Shown in pieces: positions 5,764 through 13,252 of a DNA stretch of 23,729 nt. The notes beneath the pieces are model-generated. The model ran no database searches. It was not told where the DNA came from and saw only the letters and a program-made list of their open reading frames with translations. Position 1 is the first letter of the stretch; each line of letters opens with the position of its first letter. The DNA is from SXOA01 sp051004015 (GTDB lineage: Bacteria > Planctomycetota > Planctomycetia > Pirellulales > Pirellulaceae), in NCBI GenBank assembly GCA_051004015.1, contig JBPCKT010000044.1, forward strand, positions 1 to 23,729, in the 5' to 3' direction. The position numbers and the translations under genes are program-made.

Positions 5764-7281
5764 TTACCCTGCCGGCTTGGCGTCGTCCTGTTTCGCCAGG
5801 ATGATAATCTGCGAGCCGCCAAGGTCGTAGAAGTAGATGTACTTGCCATCCTTCGACGAGCCGATGGCGACGTTTTTGCAGCCGCCGCTGACTGCCGCGC
5901 TGCCGACCAAGCCGACGTACTTGCCGTCGGGGGTGAAGCACTTCACTTTCCCTTCAGACTCCGACGTCAGGATGTTCCCTTCCGACGTAAAGCAGACGTT
6001 CATGGGGTTGCAGCAACCGCCGAAGCTGGCGCCGCTGGATTCCCGCTCGCGCGAGCCGAAGGAGCCGAGTTTTTTGCCGTCCTTGCTGTAGTGGACGACG
6101 GAGTGGCGGGAGTTTTCGGCCACCCACAGCTCGTCGCCACGGGCCTGCACGTCCATCTGCCCACAGCAGCCGGAAAGGCCGGTGATAATCTGCCTGGCGT
6201 TCTTGAATTCCATGTCCGTCCGCCAGACCGCAAAGCCGTAACCTTTGGTGACGGCCGTGGTGACATAGACATTGTCTGCGGAAACCGTCACAGCGTGGAT
6301 TTTCTGCAGCCGCTGGGTGATTTCGTTGATGACGTCGTCGACGGACTTCTTATCGAGCTGCGCGACCATCGTCTCGTAGCTTTTGATGATTTGCTTGTAC
6401 TGGCGGACCTGGTTTTCCAGGACTTGTTTCTGGCTGGCACCGGGCTGATTGACGCCGCCGAGGATGATGGTCGCCCGGACCGGCTTCTTCGCTGCCTTCG
6501 TCTCGGCGGGCTTGTCTTTGGGCTTGTCGGCTGGATTTCCTTCGGGCTTTTCGGCTGGCTTGTCTTTCGCTTCGTCCTTTTTCTCCGCCGCATTGAGCTC
6601 CTTGAGCTGGTCTTCAAACCCCTTAATCGTCTCCGTGAATTGTTCCACCTGCTGCTTGTACTGTTCCTTCTGCTCCTTGAGCTGCTCGGCCGCCTGCTCA
6701 CGGAGGGTCTCTTTGTCTTTCAGCACTGCCTCCACGTGCGGCGACGCGACTTCCATCAGCAGCTTTCCCGCCTTGTCATATTTCGCCAGTCGCCCGCTGC
6801 CGCCGACATAGATGTTGCCAGTGGGGTCCGCGGCAATCCGCTGCGGTGTGAAAGTCGTGGTCCACTGCGTGACCGGCTTTCCATCGGCGGAAAGGACGTG
6901 AATCTCTCCGCCCCCCTTTACCTTGGTTTCCACATCCGCCCCGTAGACGACAGGAGCGGACACGACCGCATAGATCTGGTCCTCGGCACCGACGCAAAAG
7001 GTTTGCAACGTCCCTTTGCTTTCCTTCCCGCGGATAGTCACCTTCGTCAGTTCTTTGTGCGTGGTCGGCTCGGTCTCCTTGGCGGCTTCAGGCGCAACAT
7101 TGAGCGCGCGGCTGATGACGCGGAGCGTGGTGGCCTCGCGCTGGTCCTTGGCGGGAGCCGCCTTCGCAGGCTGGGCTGTGGCCGGCTCGTCGCCGTGCCC
7201 TGACGAGAGAAGACCGGCGGACAGCATGCTGACGACCGCCGCGCTAGCCAGCAGATTGTGGTAAATGCACCAGGCTCGCAT
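5764..7281 (-). CDS. Secreted NHL-type beta-propeller with coiled-coil insert and Cys-pair motifs
   Basis: The start at ATG 7281 is supported by CAGGAG eight bases upstream. The 505-residue protein has an N-terminal export signal (about 8-28). A first propeller part follows (about 90-180), with blades such as GNIYVGGSGRLAKYDKAGK. Residues 182-325 form a coiled coil rich in Gln, Glu and Lys, broken by a Lys/Pro/Glu repeat stretch (about 240-267). The second propeller part (327-498) has NHL-like blades (DELWVAENSRHSVVHYSKDGK). Cysteines cluster as SGCCGQ (370-375), GGCCNP (421-426) and GGCKN (466-470), in equivalent blade positions. This might bind a metal or form disulfides. The exact function is unknown; extracellular binding or scaffolding is an inference. 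It appears to have its own promoter and leads into the sialidase-like gene. Confidence 0.82.
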   Translation of the reverse strand: MRAWCIYHNLLASAAVVSMLSAGLLSSGHGDEPATAQPAKAAPAKDQREATTLRVISRALNVAPEAAKETEPTTHKELTKVTIRGKESKGTLQTFCVGAEDQIYAVVSAPVVYGADVETKVKGGGEIHVLSADGKPVTQWTTTFTPQRIAADPTGNIYVGGSGRLAKYDKAGKLLMEVASPHVEAVLKDKETLREQAAEQLKEQKEQYKQQVEQFTETIKGFEDQLKELNAAEKKDEAKDKPAEKPEGNPADKPKDKPAETKAAKKPVRATIILGGVNQPGASQKQVLENQVRQYKQIIKSYETMVAQLDKKSVDDVINEITQRLQKIHAVTVSADNVYVTTAVTKGYGFAVWRTDMEFKNARQIITGLSGCCGQMDVQARGDELWVAENSRHSVVHYSKDGKKLGSFGSRERESSGASFGGCCNPMNVCFTSEGNILTSESEGKVKCFTPDGKYVGLVGSAAVSGGCKNVAIGSSKDGKYIYFYDLGGSQIIILAKQDDAKPAG

Positions 7282-7335
7282 GTTCAAACTCCTGAGAAGA
7301 GACCAAACGCTCGGACAGCCCCATGGACGTCTCGG

Positions 7336-7365
7336 ATTATAGGTGATTGCGGGGAGTAACGGCAA
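7336..7365 (-). promoter_or_regulatory. Sigma70-like promoter of the NHL-type gene
   Basis: On the minus strand there is a perfect -10 TATAAT (7336-7341), with TTGCCG (7360-7365) 18 bases upstream as a 4/6 -35 box. Transcription would begin near 7329, giving a leader of about 48 bases that includes the Shine-Dalgarno at about 7290. This would make the NHL and sialidase-like genes a unit separate from the upstream Exb cluster. Confidence 0.55.
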
Positions 7366-7423
7366 CTGTTTCCCATTGATAATACTCCTCACACTCGAGC
7401 CCGCTCTTGGCGTCCTGGACGGC

Positions 7424-7876
7424 CTACCTTTGCAGCGACGCCGCGAATTGCACCTTCTCGAACCCAACGAGCCGCGAGATGTCATAGACTTCGATGACGC
7501 TGCCGAGCGGAACGTCGGGGTCAGGGTGGAGGATGACGGGTGCGTCCCGCTTGATGCGAGCGACCTGGGCGAGCGACTGCTTGAGGGCCAGCAATGACGC
7601 AATGGGCGCGTCGTTCACCGCCCAAGTGGCAGCCGACTCCTGCCACCGGATGCGGACCACCACGTCTTCGAAATCGGCTTCTGGCGGCGGGGGCAGATCG
7701 GTGGAGGACGCGCCGCTGCCGCTGGCTGCGGATAGCTGGCTTGGCAGGGACAACTCCGCAATGCTGAAGTTGCTCGAAAAGATGAAGTAGATCATCAGCA
7801 GAAAGACGCAGTCGATCATCGGCGTCAGTTGCAGATCGACGGGGGAGCGGCGAGTCGTGTAAGTTGGGCGGCGCAT
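7424..7876 (-). CDS. ExbD/TolR-family proton-channel partner (second copy)
   Basis: This 150-residue protein has the standard ExbD layout: a short cytoplasmic N-terminus, one membrane helix LTPMIDCVFLLMIYFIF (residues 18-34) with the proton-carrying Asp (D22), and a periplasmic domain of about 100 residues. Two ExbD-type genes in tandem behind one ExbB gene are common in planctomycetes. The start is not settled. ATG 7876 gives an ordinary N-terminus, whereas ATG 7921 overlaps the upstream stop as ATGA and would suggest translational coupling, but adds 15 atypical residues. The periplasmic part (around residues 108-118) reads VILHPDPDVP, a normal ExbD strand. It would power an envelope process together with the ExbB-type protein. 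Confidence 0.9.
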   Translation of the reverse strand: MRRPTYTTRRSPVDLQLTPMIDCVFLLMIYFIFSSNFSIAELSLPSQLSAASGSGASSTDLPPPPEADFEDVVVRIRWQESAATWAVNDAPIASLLALKQSLAQVARIKRDAPVILHPDPDVPLGSVIEVYDISRLVGFEKVQFAASLQR

Positions 7877-7917
7877 GGCGGAAAGTCGGATTTCAGACTG
7901 CTGATCGCAGATTTGCC

Positions 7918-8346
7918 TCACCGGGTGTTTTCCTTCTCGAACACGGCAAACTTCACATTCCAGATTCCCGCGCGGGCGCAGGCCAGCATCACGGGCTCAA
8001 CGTGCTTATAGGGGGCGGTCTGATCGCCGCGGATGCGGACTTCCAAGTCCTTCCCCAGGTCGACTTGCCGCTCGGCAAGTTGAGTACGTAATTCATCGGC
8101 AGTCACTTGCCGGCCGGCGAATAGCAGCGTGCCGTCCGCCAGCACGTTCACCGTCAATCGCGGCTTCTCGCTGGGCTTGTCCTGAAGGCCGCTTTGAGCC
8201 GTGGGAAGCGGCAGCGCGAGTTGAACTTCTTGCTTCGCCAGATGGTTGGAGACCAGGAAGAAGATGATGAGCAAAAACACGACGTCGATCATTGGCGTCA
8301 TGTTAAAGCCGACCTCGCCCCCTTTGCTGAAGCTGGGAAATCTCAT
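7918..8346 (-). CDS. ExbD/TolR-family proton-channel partner (first copy)
   Basis: The protein has 142 residues. The N-terminal sequence GFNMTPMIDVVFLLIIFFLV (13-32) is the classic ExbD/TolR transmembrane helix with the conserved Asp at position 21. The periplasmic part contains the usual pattern ending in HVEPVMLACARAGIWNVKFAV. Its ATG shares one base with the TGA of the ExbB-type gene (TGATG at 8348-8344), so the two are translationally coupled. It is expected to form an inner-membrane complex with ExbB (typically five ExbB around two ExbD) that turns proton flow into movement of a periplasm-spanning adaptor. Confidence 0.93.
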   Translation of the reverse strand: MRFPSFSKGGEVGFNMTPMIDVVFLLIIFFLVSNHLAKQEVQLALPLPTAQSGLQDKPSEKPRLTVNVLADGTLLFAGRQVTADELRTQLAERQVDLGKDLEVRIRGDQTAPYKHVEPVMLACARAGIWNVKFAVFEKENTR

Positions 8347-9203
8347 CAAGTCGCTCCCTTGGCTCCGGCCACGCGCGGCGGAGGAGGTGGCGGCGGAGCA
8401 GGCGGTGCCTTCGCGGCGATAAAACCGCGCTTGAGCGGAGCAAGCGCGTGCTGAGCGGCATAGGCGGCTTCGGCGACGTACTGGTCCACCCGGTTGCGGA
8501 AGATCGCAAACGCGCCGAGCGACGGGATGGCGATAATCAGCCCGACAACGGTGGTGACAAGGGCCTGGTAAATGCCGTCCGCGAGTGCCGAAGCGCCGGC
8601 AGTTCCCTCCGTGTCCGCCACCACCTTGAACGCCATGAGCATTCCCGTCACCGTGCCGAGCAGCCCCAGCATGGGCGCGATGTTGCCCACGACGGAAAGA
8701 TACTCCACCCTGCGGAACAGGCGGGCCGATTGCTCGCCCAACGCGTCTTCCGTCGCTTTCTCGACTTCGCTCCAACCGCTGTCGGCTTCGTTCAGGCCAT
8801 ACATGAGCACGAACGAGAGGAAGCAAGGCTTGTCGCGACAGACCTTGATGGCCTGCGGATACTCTCCCGCGGCAACCAGGTCGCGGACTTCGTCGCTGAG
8901 ACCGGCGGGAATCAGTTCGCCTTTACGGAGGCTGAGCGCATTTTCAAAAACCAGGTAGGCCGCCGTTAGAGAAACGCCGATCAGCACCAGCATGATGATG
9001 ACGCCGATGGGGCCGCCGGAGAACAGAATCTCAAAGAACCCCAACGGAACTTTCTTGGGAGCGGCGGGTTCGATGGCAGCGGGAGCCGCGGTTGACTTTG
9101 CGTCAGCCCCTTTCTCCTGGGCGATAGCTCTAGTTGTTTTCCATGAACTCGCCGCAGCCAAAATCAGAATTGCCGCGATGATGAGCACAACAATCTTCGG
9201 CAC
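8346..9203 (-). CDS. ExbB/TolQ/MotA-family proton-channel protein
   Basis: I choose the GTG at 9203, with AAGGAG eight bases upstream. The longer frame to 9260 would translate a palindromic repeat. The 285 residues start with a hydrophobic signal or anchor helix (4-20) followed by an Ala/Pro linker. A family core comes next: TM at about 64-87, a cytoplasmic loop, and two helices at about 168-193 (GNIAPMLGLLGTVTGMLMAF) and 213-235 (ALVTTVVGLIIAIP). The GLLGTVTGM motif is diagnostic. The C-terminus has a Pro-rich tail (267-276). The extra N-terminal helix plus linker is typical of the longer bacterial ExbB variants. It is coupled to two ExbD genes. Confidence 0.92.
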   Translation of the reverse strand: MPKIVVLIIAAILILAAASSWKTTRAIAQEKGADAKSTAAPAAIEPAAPKKVPLGFFEILFSGGPIGVIIMLVLIGVSLTAAYLVFENALSLRKGELIPAGLSDEVRDLVAAGEYPQAIKVCRDKPCFLSFVLMYGLNEADSGWSEVEKATEDALGEQSARLFRRVEYLSVVGNIAPMLGLLGTVTGMLMAFKVVADTEGTAGASALADGIYQALVTTVVGLIIAIPSLGAFAIFRNRVDQYVAEAAYAAQHALAPLKRGFIAAKAPPAPPPPPPPRVAGAKGAT

Positions 9204-9226
9204 GCATTTCTCCTTGTTCCAAGAAT

Positions 9227-9279
9227 AGTACTCATCTCGCTCCGCGAGATGATTCCTCACGCGGAGCGTGAGGAGTACT
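9227..9279. repeat. Double-hairpin (cloverleaf-like) REP element
   Basis: Outer arms AGTACT (9227-9232) and AGTACT (9274-9279) enclose two perfect hairpins. TCATCTCGC/GCGAGATGA (9232-9240 with 9244-9252) has loop TCC, and TCCTCACGC/GCGTGAGGA (9254-9262 with 9266-9274) has the complementary loop GGA. It fills the gap between the TPR and ExbB-type genes. The symmetry is far beyond chance and the form is that of dispersed bacterial palindromic repeats (REP/BIME-like, possibly mobilised by a RAYT transposase elsewhere). Confidence 0.8.
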
Positions 9280-9287
9280 TTTTCAGA

Positions 9288-10304
9288 CTACTTTTTTTCG
9301 AGCCACGCCCTGGCTTCCTCCGCAGCCGCTGTCCGACTATACCCGCTCAGCACCTCGCGGTAGAGGCCGGCTGCCTGCTCGCCCCGTTCCAGCTTCTCAT
9401 GCTCCTTGGCCGTGGCAATGAGGGCGTCAGCCGCCATTGCCCGCTGCTGGTTGTACACCAGTGGAATATGGAGATAGGCCAGCGCGGCGTCCTCGGACTG
9501 ATTCAGCCGAGCCAGCGCATCGCCCACGACGAAATAACCGCCGGCGCGGACCTCCGCCGGCATTTGCTCGATCGCCGATTGCCACCGCTGTACGTCCTCC
9601 CGCTTCGCGGAAACGAGCTTCGTCCGCCAAAGTTGAATCTGCGCAAGTGAGCGAATTCGCACATCGACTGTCTTACTGCCGGCCAGACCGTCCAGAGCCG
9701 TCATCGCCGCGCTTCTTTGCGGCCCGGTGAGAAGCCAGCTCGCCCCCAGGACCTGCGCCGCTGGCGCTTTGCTATGGAGCCAGGCCAATGCGCGGGGCTC
9801 GAGCGCCGCATCCGGCGGCAGGGAACGCCAGGCGACGGGGACCACATTGTAGTGCGTCGTCAGAGGGTCGCTGGACACAATGGCCAGCCACTCATCGCCG
9901 GCGACGTCAAATCGCCCGACTTCCGCGTAACACACGACGAGCTCGGCCATGATTTTCCGCCGGGCCCAGGCCCGCGGCTCGTCCCGCTTGGCTTGTTTGT
10001 AGGCATTGATGGCTTCCTCCAGCTTCCCTTCGCCGCGGAGCGCGTCGCCGCGCTCGTGCGCGGGAGTCCACTGCGTGCGAATCTCGACAACGCGCGCGGC
10101 CGGAATATTCTCTATCCGCCCGGACGACGACTTGAGTTGCAGCGACTCGCCCGTGAAGTCGACAACTTCACCCGTGCGGTTCGTACGGGTCTTGGCGTCC
10201 TTGCCCGTGAGGACAGTTACGGAATCTTCCGCAAAGCAAGGATGGAGGCGCGAAACCGCCAGCGTGAAGGCGATGATTACCGCTAGTGGAACCTGGAGTC
10301 GCAT
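9288..10304 (-). CDS. Secreted TPR protein of the ExbBD/vWA cluster
   Basis: The protein has 338 residues with a signal peptide (MRLQVPLAVIIAFTLAV, cleavage near FAED at about 25). Residues 28-78 form a beta-rich domain: TGEVVDFTGESLQLKSSSGRIENIPAARVVEI resembles the small SH3-like module that often precedes TPRs in planctomycete proteins. Residues 80-338 are helical with tetratricopeptide character (GDALRGEGKLEEAINAYKQA, GEQAAGLYREVLSGYSRTAAAEEARAWL). It probably acts as a periplasmic scaffold. It begins 29 bases after the vWA stop and lies directly upstream of the ExbB-type gene, so a joint role in one envelope complex is likely. Confidence 0.83.
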   Translation of the reverse strand: MRLQVPLAVIIAFTLAVSRLHPCFAEDSVTVLTGKDAKTRTNRTGEVVDFTGESLQLKSSSGRIENIPAARVVEIRTQWTPAHERGDALRGEGKLEEAINAYKQAKRDEPRAWARRKIMAELVVCYAEVGRFDVAGDEWLAIVSSDPLTTHYNVVPVAWRSLPPDAALEPRALAWLHSKAPAAQVLGASWLLTGPQRSAAMTALDGLAGSKTVDVRIRSLAQIQLWRTKLVSAKREDVQRWQSAIEQMPAEVRAGGYFVVGDALARLNQSEDAALAYLHIPLVYNQQRAMAADALIATAKEHEKLERGEQAAGLYREVLSGYSRTAAAEEARAWLEKK

Positions 10305-10333
10305 GAGGGATGATTTCGGGTCGCGAACAAGCG

Positions 10334-11341
10334 TTAGAATTTTGAAATGTCCACGTAACCGTAATTCCCGTGGTTCTGTTCCGCCAGGCTTTTGAGGAAA
10401 TTCGGTCCGCCGCTGGCGCTGCCGGAACCGAACTCAATGGCGTTGATGCTGGTGCCGCTATTCAGTCGGCGGATGCGGTCGAGCTCGGTGGAGGAGAGCT
10501 TGGGGTCGTCGGCATCGGTCAGGAAGAAGATGACATCGGGTTTGAGCCGCAGCGCCATCTCCAGAGCCTCCATGTGTCGCGTGCCGCCGTCCGCCAGGAT
10601 GCTGCCAATGAAGGACTCGGCCTTCTTCTTGCCGGCATCTCCGGCGAACTCCATGCTCGGCTGCTGGCCGGGCGTGAGTTGCATGAGACGCGGCTGCTGG
10701 TTGTAGAAGATGATCTGAAACTGGTGGACCTTGTCGAGGCTTTCCAGGCTGTCAATGAGCTGCTGCTTGGCGGCCGCCAGCGGAGCCCCTTCCATGCTGC
10801 CGGAGCGGTCGAAGACATAGACGAAGCGGTTGCCTTCCCCTTGCACACCAAAGACGGCGGTGCGGGCCTGAGAGCCGCGTCCTTTGCCAAGAGGCAGCCC
10901 TTTGCCCGGCAGCGCGAATTTCGCCGCGCCGGGCGTGAGCTCACCGGGGAATGCTCCACTGCCGCCAAATCCAGGAGCGGACGGAAGCTTGGGACCATTC
11001 GTTTTCGGCAACTCAACAGATTCGGGAAAAGGGGAGCCGGCGCTGGCCGGGGCCGAGGCGGAGTTGTCCCCCGTTGTCAGCGTTCCGCCACCACCCTCAT
11101 TGGCGAAATACTCCGGCTTGCCCCGGCCGCTGCTGACCAGAACGATGCCGGCCTCTTTGCCGTCCTCGACTCCGGCAATGCCGCGAGGCGTGTCCTTGAT
11201 AAAATAGGCACAGGTCGTGAGGACGCTGAAATGGAGCAGAAAGGACATCAGCCAGGCCGGAATCTGTCGCCGGGCAGCGGGGGGCATGGCTGCCGGAGTG
11301 AATTCTACTGCGGAGGTCGGAGTGGTTGGCGGCGCTCTCAT
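10334..11341 (-). CDS. vWA-domain membrane protein with TonB-like topology
   Basis: With the start at ATG 11341 (GGAAGAG just upstream; GTG 11359 is an alternative) the protein has 335 residues. A short cytoplasmic N-terminus is followed by one membrane helix (about 28-47). A long Gly/Pro/Ser-rich linker (about 50-160) follows, then a von Willebrand factor A domain (172-335) with an intact MIDAS: DRSGS (D178, S180, S182), the GGT Thr (T254) and TDADD (D276). The vWA domain must be outside the cytoplasm if the positive N-terminus stays inside. The plan of one TM helix, extended linker and C-terminal periplasmic domain copies TonB/TolA, and the gene lies upstream of TPR, ExbB and ExbD genes. 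A role as the moving adaptor is my inference. Confidence 0.88.
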   Translation of the reverse strand: MRAPPTTPTSAVEFTPAAMPPAARRQIPAWLMSFLLHFSVLTTCAYFIKDTPRGIAGVEDGKEAGIVLVSSGRGKPEYFANEGGGGTLTTGDNSASAPASAGSPFPESVELPKTNGPKLPSAPGFGGSGAFPGELTPGAAKFALPGKGLPLGKGRGSQARTAVFGVQGEGNRFVYVFDRSGSMEGAPLAAAKQQLIDSLESLDKVHQFQIIFYNQQPRLMQLTPGQQPSMEFAGDAGKKKAESFIGSILADGGTRHMEALEMALRLKPDVIFFLTDADDPKLSSTELDRIRRLNSGTSINAIEFGSGSASGGPNFLKSLAEQNHGNYGYVDISKF

Positions 11342-11377
11342 GCTCTTCCATTCTAACACAAAGAAATGCAGGGCCTC

Positions 11378-12313
11378 TTACGACCCCGATTCCCCCGAAG
11401 CGGATAACGCCAACTGCCGCCGTCCGGGCTGGACGACGAAGTGCGGCGGATTTACCAAATTCTCCCGGACGTCACTCACGGCGGGCGTTGTCTGAAGGAC
11501 CGAGAACAGTTTCAGGCCGATAAAACGCAGCACGAATAGATTTGCGGTCACAGCCGCGACGATCCCCAGATTGAACTGCAGGAAATGCTCACTAAAGACC
11601 AGACCGGGGATAAAGACTTCCGCCGTCCAGGTAATGCCGAAGATGGCTACGGCTAGGAGCGTCCACCGCCAAGTGTTCCTCCCGAGCACTGCCATGGCAA
11701 ACACCGCGGCGATGGGGAGCGTCATCGCCGAAACCGAAAGGCAGATGGAGGCGATGTCTGCGACTTCATCCGGAGGCATCAAGCGGATCACGCCGCAGGG
11801 AATCGCCAGAAACGTTGTCCAGCCCAGAAAGTGCATCACCCCTAGTTGCAGTCGCCCGGTGCTCTGCCGGTGATGGTAGCTCGGATCGAAATCCACCCTC
11901 CAGCCGAGCAGCCACCTGAGCGGCAAAAGCAGCCCATGAAATAGCAGCACCATGAAGAAGCAGATGATAAAGACCTGACTGGAATGCACAATCCAGTCCT
12001 CCCAGTTCCAAATAGTCCAGTGCTGGTCACTGACCGCCAGAGCACCCGCCAGCGTCACCAGTAGCACACTAACGAACCGGGCAATGTTGGGCAGGCCCCC
12101 CAGCGCGAGCCAGACGCTCAGCAGAAACCCCTGCCCCAGCAACAGTCCCAGTCCTAACTCTGCCCAGTTCATCTCGCTGACCAGTCGAATGATCAACCAG
12201 GCGGCGACGACGTTCGCCGCCACCTGGCCGACGAACCACCAGGAATGCAGCCGGCCGAACCAGGGCGGAAGTAGCGAAGTGACGGGACGCGATGCGATAG
12301 CTGCGGAGGCCAT
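11378..12313 (-). CDS. Eight-helix integral membrane protein, function unknown
   Basis: The 311 residues contain about eight hydrophobic segments: 29-46, 54-74, 80-94, 113-135, 158-177, 188-211, 217-235 and 247-268. A cytoplasmic or periplasmic tail closes the protein. There is no signal peptide and no catalytic motif I recognise. WNWEDWIVHSSQ (102-113) and DFDPSYHHRQ (141-150) are the most polar loop motifs. The start at 12313 is backed by AAGGAAG nine bases upstream. Its stop is 36 bases before the vWA gene, so it probably heads the minus-strand Exb cluster and may belong functionally to it. It is divergent from the TrmB-like gene. Confidence 0.8.
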   Translation of the reverse strand: MASAAIASRPVTSLLPPWFGRLHSWWFVGQVAANVVAAWLIIRLVSEMNWAELGLGLLLGQGFLLSVWLALGGLPNIARFVSVLLVTLAGALAVSDQHWTIWNWEDWIVHSSQVFIICFFMVLLFHGLLLPLRWLLGWRVDFDPSYHHRQSTGRLQLGVMHFLGWTTFLAIPCGVIRLMPPDEVADIASICLSVSAMTLPIAAVFAMAVLGRNTWRWTLLAVAIFGITWTAEVFIPGLVFSEHFLQFNLGIVAAVTANLFVLRFIGLKLFSVLQTTPAVSDVRENLVNPPHFVVQPGRRQLALSASGESGS

Positions 12314-12333
12314 AATGTCTTCCTTGACAAAGG

Positions 12334-12355
12334 GGGCTTTGCTTCTTGAAAGCCC
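12334..12355. other. Hairpin in the divergent membrane-protein/TrmB-like intergenic region
   Basis: GGGCTTT (12334-12340) and AAAGCCC (12349-12355) form a seven-base stem with an eight-base loop. It lies in the 130-base divergent spacer, just upstream of the Shine-Dalgarno of the membrane-protein gene. It could be an operator or a leader hairpin, but no known regulator site is recognised. Confidence 0.3.
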
Positions 12356-12429
12356 GCGGGGATGTCGGTTGCCACGGGAATTATGGCCCGAGGCTGCCGT
12401 TCCAAGCTACCTCAGTTTCCCTCTCACGC

Positions 12430-12435
12430 TATCAT
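12430..12435 (+). promoter_or_regulatory. -10 box just before the TrmB-like start
   Basis: TATCAT lies eight bases before ATG 12444, with no Shine-Dalgarno between. The implied transcript would begin within two bases of the start codon. No clear -35 box is seen. Confidence 0.35.
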
Positions 12436-12443
12436 TTCCGCGT

Positions 12444-13166
12444 ATGGAAGATATTGAATCCGATTTCGGCGTTCCCATTCCCGGCGAGGTGCTGCCGCCC
12501 GAGCAGTGGGCCAAAACGGCGCTCAAGAAGTTGCCGTCGCCGGGTCCTCTGGACTGGCAGGCCCTCTTTGGGCGCGCCGCTCCGATCATTCTGGACCTGG
12601 GCTGTGGGAACGGACGGTTTGTCATCAGCAGCGCACTGAACCGGCCGGAATGCGACCATTTGGGGTGCGACATCCTGCCGCTGGTCATTCGTTACGCCAC
12701 CAAGCGGGCCAACCAGCGGGGGCTTGCCAACGTTCGTCTGGCAGTAATAGGGGCGTTCGAATTCCTCGAGCATTATGTTGCGCCGCGGTCGATGCAAGAG
12801 ATTCACCTCTATCATCCGCAGCCCTACAAGGACAGCGAGCGGGCCTACAAACGGCTCATCACGCCGGAGTTTCTGTCGCTGGCGCATCGCTCGCTAGCAC
12901 CGCAGGGACTGGTGGTGCTGCAAACCGACAACCGGGCCTACTGGAACTACATTCGCCGAGTCGCCCCGCTGCTCTTTGATTTCGAGGAGCTACAAGGGAC
13001 TTGGTCCGACGCTCCGCAGGGCCGCACGCGGCGAGAAATCTATGCTCGCCAGCACAAGCTCAAGATCTTTCGTGGCCAGGGAACTCCGAGACCCAACATC
13101 ACTGCCGCCCAAATCGCCGAAATTATCCAGTCTCAACCACCCCCAAGGTTTGATGCGGGACGATAA
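12444..13166 (+). CDS. trmB: TrmB-family tRNA (guanine-N7) methyltransferase, divergent active site
   Basis: The start is set at ATG 12444 (240 residues). The open frame extends to 12084 but that part is antisense to the membrane-protein gene. The Rossmann SAM site is intact: ILDLGCGNGRF (49-59) and the acidic end of strand 2 in GCDI (74-77). The family segment usually written PDPWxKKRHxKRR appears as HPQPYKDSERAYKRLI (124-139), keeping the spacing and the KR-L end but replacing the Asp and Trp. The C-terminal block GRTRREIYARQHKLKIFRG (193-211) matches the TrmB substrate-binding region. The normal reaction makes m7G46 in tRNA. With the altered motif, activity on another site or RNA is possible, so the symbol is family-level. 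Confidence 0.8.
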   Translation: MEDIESDFGVPIPGEVLPPEQWAKTALKKLPSPGPLDWQALFGRAAPIILDLGCGNGRFVISSALNRPECDHLGCDILPLVIRYATKRANQRGLANVRLAVIGAFEFLEHYVAPRSMQEIHLYHPQPYKDSERAYKRLITPEFLSLAHRSLAPQGLVVLQTDNRAYWNYIRRVAPLLFDFEELQGTWSDAPQGRTRREIYARQHKLKIFRGQGTPRPNITAAQIAEIIQSQPPPRFDAGR

Positions 13167-13252
13167 TTGCCGGTAGACGATAATTTACATAACTCCGTTC
13201 AGACACCAGCCTGAATCGCGAGCAAAGGACAGCTCGGCACTGGACCAACGGC

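Noticed and set aside
6091..7203. 370-residue plus-strand open frame
   Set aside because: It is antisense to the NHL-type propeller gene; its Leu/Phe-rich part is simply the reverse of the Lys/Glu/Gln coiled coil.
12324..12329. Perfect TTGACA as a promoter for the TrmB-like gene
   Set aside because: No -10 box lies 16-18 bases downstream, and the bases overlap the Shine-Dalgarno region of the divergent membrane-protein gene.
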